In this document: positions 59,863-64,000 of the stretch, in pieces | How the letters are laid out: every line of letters starts with the position of its first letter | Numbering within the stretch: position 1 is the first letter of the stretch | Assembly (NCBI GenBank): GCA_963678705.1 | Contig: OY783207.1 | Coordinates: 3,410,001 to 3,474,000 of the forward strand | Length of the DNA stretch: 64,000 nt | From: Panorpa germanica | Taxonomy: Eukaryota > Arthropoda > Insecta > Mecoptera > Panorpidae | Reading direction: 5' to 3' | The notes under the pieces: generated by a model | Database searches by the model: none | What the model was told of the DNA's origin: nothing | Seen by the model: the letters and a program-made list of their open reading frames with translations, nothing else | Program-made: the position numbers and the translations under genes

Positions 59863-60244
59863 CAGGGTGTCCCAAAATTCAACGATAAGCGGGCACCAGA
59901 GGGTGGTCCTACTCATGACTACATAAGAAAAAAGGAAAAAAAAAATTTATCTCATTTTGTTTAGGAATTAGAAAAAAAAAATGTTTTTCGAAAATTGAAA
60001 CACCTTAAGATGTTTTTAATTACCATGACCACAATTTTTTAAATATTTCTGATTTTTTTTTTGTATCGGCAACCTAAATAGCACTGCTATCCACCACAAC
60101 CATTAAATATCCCAGAATGCTGGTAGTTTTTACACAAAAATCAATCCAAATTATTTTTTCCCATAATATTTTTAAAGATCTCGTGTAGTGATGAGCAGGA
60201 CCACCCTCTGGTGCCCGCTTATCGTTGAATTTTGGGACACCCTG
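59863..60244. mobile_element. mariner-type MITE, CAGGGTGTCCC ends
   Basis: The 382-bp element begins CAGGGTGTCCCAAAATTC and ends with the reverse complement. The first 48 bases of both arms are identical and weaker matching runs to about 65. TA lies on each side (59861-59862, 60245-60246). No transposase is encoded. The arms are unusually well preserved. Confidence 0.85.
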
Positions 60245-61326
60245 TATATTATATTAAGATAGTTATAGTTCAATTTACGAAAGTTCGACAGTAACTTATG
60301 CTTAAAACAAGTTGTGCCGTATAAATTAATAATAAAAAGATTAATCACTGTCTCAATAATTGTTTTATAATGTTTATATAGACGAATAAGATGTAATTCA
60401 CCATTGCATCGTAGATTTATACGACTCACGTATTAACTAACTTTTGCTATAACTGTGCAACAATCGGCCAAAAGACTTATACATAGATAGTATTTATTAG
60501 AATCAATTTTTTTCAAAAACCTAACAGTGATGCCATTTATTTTACCCAGCTACCAGCGCACATATTTAACAAATCACTTATTTTACATAGCACCTATATA
60601 ACCTTTTCCACATTTAAATGTATTCAAAGTTATACATACTTGAAATTTATATTTGAACAATAAAAACTTTAAAAAAATTAAGAAAAACTAATTGAAAATG
60701 TTGATTAGTTGTTTAAAATATTATAACTGACTGAATAACGGACAATAACAAATTTTATATAAATAAATAAAGAAAATAAAGTGAAGCATATTTTTACATA
60801 TGTGCTAAACCACAAATGACATTCATCTTTGTGTGAAATTCTCGATACGCGTCAAAAACGCTAATTTGCTCTCTTATTTTTCTAACTTCATATTTAGTAT
60901 ATACATATTCTTTTACATTGATCTTGGAAAGTTATTTAAGTCATTTGTAATTATAGCTGCATAATTTTCAGGCGCTACAGAATTTATTTTTATTTATCGT
61001 TTTTACAAAGTCTACAAATAAATATCTAAACGGATTTCTTAATAATTAATATGTACAAAATGTTTGTTTCAATTTTTAAGTCGGAATTACAAAAACTAAC
61101 CAAGTTCAGAGCTATATTTTAACTATATCATTAATTATTAATTGTATTTGTCGTCTAATTTGTCTCTGCACTTTATTAATTTATTACTCAGTATCTAAAT
61201 AAATAAAATTTTACTGCAAATTACATAAGATAAACTTGTCTGTAATAATCGCAAAATTTACGATCGATAAATTAGATAAACCAGCCGACAATGCACGAAA
61301 TATTTTAAGTAGTTTTGCAAGCATAC
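60245..61326. other. Gene-free AT-rich spacer
   Basis: No coding region supported. Confidence 0.4.
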
Positions 61327-61449
61327 CTGCGGAAATCTTTGAGAAGCACGACGAAGAAAATGATAATATACTGGCACGGAACCATAACCGGTTCGCATTC
61401 CCATCGACAGAGGGGACCCCTCCGAGACACTCCTCGAACCACCACTCAT
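61327..61449 (-). CDS. Unassigned candidate first coding exon
   Basis: From the ATG at 61449, 41 codons (beginning MSGGSRSVSEGSPLSMGMR, ending LRRASQRFPQ) run to a CAG/GTATGC donor in phase 0. The region is much richer in G and C than its surroundings. It could splice in frame to the first Kidins220 exon, whose acceptor is followed by open frame in phase 0, across an intron of about 9.7 kb. The opposite strand also has a 71-codon frame here (61236-61451) with plausible composition, so the strand is not settled. Family not recognised. Confidence 0.38.
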
Positions 61450-64000
61450 GATATGTAAACAAACGCAAACACAACAGAAGAATATCGCACGCCACAAATA
61501 TTATTTGTTTCATGCATTCTGTATCTATAACTTGCTTATTGTTATTCAAAATATAATAACATTTTATATCCAGACAAAGAATGGCAAGTACTAAAAGAAC
61601 ACTAAAAGGATATTGTTTAAAATAATGTTTTTCTCTTTATTTATATAATTATTAATTTGTCAAATGTTGCTACTCCGACACCACGTACGTCTTATCTTAG
61701 ATTTATTATTTTCTTATCAGTGATCAATAAATATATATAATGTATAGTTTACAATATCAATATATTTCAAAATTTATAAAAGTGTACTATATGGAGATGC
61801 AGCAGGGAGAGAGATAACGCTATTTGTTAATACCAGATACCATTAATATGAAAACAAATTCACGCCTTAAGATGGTTCTCTAGTGACAATCAAAGGCAGA
61901 AGTATAGTCGGATATGAAATACAAACGTTACGTCCACTGCATAAAACTATACAAAAAAAACAATCACAACTTTCTCTTTTGAAAGTCTCTTTAAAAAAAA
62001 TTGTAGAACCGTCCTCAAAATATAAGTTAAAAGGATGCCTTTGTAGGCATAAATCTACGCACTTTAATTATTAAAATCTTGCTTTATAGCTGATAAAAAC
62101 ATATAAAATATTGTAATTATATTAAGGGCACTTATATTAACAACATATTTAAATTTTACTGGTGACTACTTTAAATTCAAATTTAACTTTTAATTACCAA
62201 AAACGTTTAGCCCATCTTCTGGCAGCAGTAATTGAAACCCTAAATGTTGAAAAGAGAGGACATAAAACTATAATAATATTATGTTAATTTCATCGCGCAT
62301 AAATTCGCAAACTACATAAATTTTATTAAAGATAAACTAGATAAGTTATACACCGCGATTTGGGATGACACCTATTAAACTATAGTTGAACTAACTTTAA
62401 TTATACAAGTACAAACATACTGATTATAATCTTATATGTAAATTTTAGATATGCTAATCATTTAAGATAATCTTGTGTATCAGTATTTTTATCAACTAAT
62501 TATTGATTATTAATATTTTTGAAAATACAGGCATTGAAGTTATGACAAATTTATTGAAATATTAATGCTAACAAATCAATAAATTTGAACATAGTCCAAA
62601 TATATTTGCAGGAAGTTGTTTTACACTTAGGAAACAGCAACCTTGGTAATTATTTAATACATGACGCGATGTTCACCTCACTTTAAGTTGATTTATTAAC
62701 AATTAAGAGAATATCCACGTGTTTAGTTTATAAACTATAACTAGGTGAATATAAATATGTAATAAACAAACAAATCGAACACTGTACGTACCTTAATATA
62801 ATACGGTGATACTACTTAATTATTTATAAGTATAAAACACCATGACCCAGTTAATATGTTATATTTTATAAATAGTTTTTAAATGAATTAATATCACTGG
62901 AATGTATTATTTATTAAAAGATTGCATGTAACAGCACTATCACATATGTATAATTTAATTAAATGCTAATATTGATAATATATTTTTATCATACTTTTAA
63001 GTAATATGATTTATAATTTATACCATAGTTGAATTTAAATTAATTTATCTAATATTATGACAATGTCTTATTAAATAATCTGATTTTAAGTTTGACATTT
63101 AATGATCGATCATTAGAAACAATACCATCATCTGTCATTCAATTACACCATTGCCAACATGTGCAATGAAAACATACGAAGTGAAATACAAGTTTGCAAC
63201 TAAGCAGCATTTTTAAAAATGTCAAATACATGTGCTAGCTTAAAACAAAAATACATATTATAAAATATAATAAACACAAAACCAAATGCAAATTATAAAA
63301 ATATAGAACTGATATAATGAAAATAATTTTATCTAATAGAAATGTTTTATTTACCATTAGAGCCGAATCCCAAAGAAAAATATAAATGTTTTTTAAGTTT
63401 TAAAATTTTGGAAGGTATTCTTTTAATAATATTTGATCGTTTAATGATATAATTACTTTATAAAACAAAACAACACTATTATCTATATCAGATTCGAAAG
63501 ATATCACCGAAATATTTCCCAGAAAACATTTAGTGCCGCTTGCTGAACTCATTGTTATTGCAAAAAGTAATGGCGTTTTCTATTCAAGAAAAAATATTGC
63601 TCTCGTTCAAAATTCACGTATTTCTCGTAGACACTAGATTGTTCTAAATCTAAGAATAAAACATAGGTAGTATAGGAATAAAAAATTATTTGAAGTATAT
63701 TAAAAGCAATTTTCTTTTTGAAATATAAATAACATTTAATTTACCCAAATCAACTTGTTTTTAAAATTAGTGAAATAAAATTTAAAACTAAGTTTTGTAA
63801 ATATAAAGTTTTTATTAGAAAATAAATGAATTGTATATCAATTTCATATTTGAAGACTGCACTCGTAAAATTGTTTAGTTATTAAAAATGTATAAATTGA
63901 TATAATATGTAACATACGGGTGCTTATTTTCTATGAATTTCATACAAATACTATTTTTAATTATTTGTTGAAAACATGATCGATTAGTTTTCCTTTTTTT
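61450..64000. other. Gene-free AT-rich end of window
   Basis: No gene supported. The segment about 61885-61945 resembles 43480-43560 and is part of a dispersed repeat; the rest is AT-rich without clear structure. Confidence 0.4.

Overview
The window looks like a piece of a butterfly or moth nuclear genome. It is strongly AT-rich, its genes are split by GT-AG introns, and it is full of small non-autonomous transposons of lepidopteran type: Helitrons starting TC and ending CTAG between A and T, a decayed mariner, hAT-like MITEs, TTAA-type MITEs and LINE tails. I see no bacterial, viral or organellar genes, no tRNA or rRNA gene and no CRISPR array. All names below come from reading the sequence; no database search was run.

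Layout: 1-16.5 kb is gene-poor and repeat-rich (overlapping Helitrons 156-1219, hAT MITE 2547-2922, internally deleted mariner 4503-5195, several MITEs). 16.5-21.6 kb holds a four-exon gene for a secreted or membrane-anchored lipocalin-like protein. 21.6-33.6 kb is again repeat-rich with no convincing gene. 33.7-55 kb is the gene-dense core: a 16-exon PARG-like gene on the plus strand (33693-39479), the COP9 signalosome subunit CSN6 on the minus strand (40300-41810, convergent with the PARG-like gene), and a large ankyrin/KAP-NTPase gene of the Kidins220/ARMS family on the minus strand (42592-51653). Upstream of Kidins220 on the same strand lie three unplaced coding-like exons (53.4, 55.9 and 61.4 kb) that could be alternative 5' exons or other genes. 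The rest, up to 64 kb, is AT-rich DNA with more MITEs.

The genes are not an operon and share no pathway: protein deneddylation (CSN6), membrane signalling scaffold (Kidins220), ligand binding (lipocalin) and a probable ADP-ribose-related pseudoenzyme. The most unusual item is the PARG-like protein. The family signature GGG-x(6-8)-QEE reads GGS-x7-QEC, so the catalytic glutamate is missing, and the catalytic fold is split by an insertion of about 485 low-complexity and helical residues. The second main theme is a TTAA-type MITE family (ends TGGGCTTGTGTC) with full-length, truncated and relic copies across the window.
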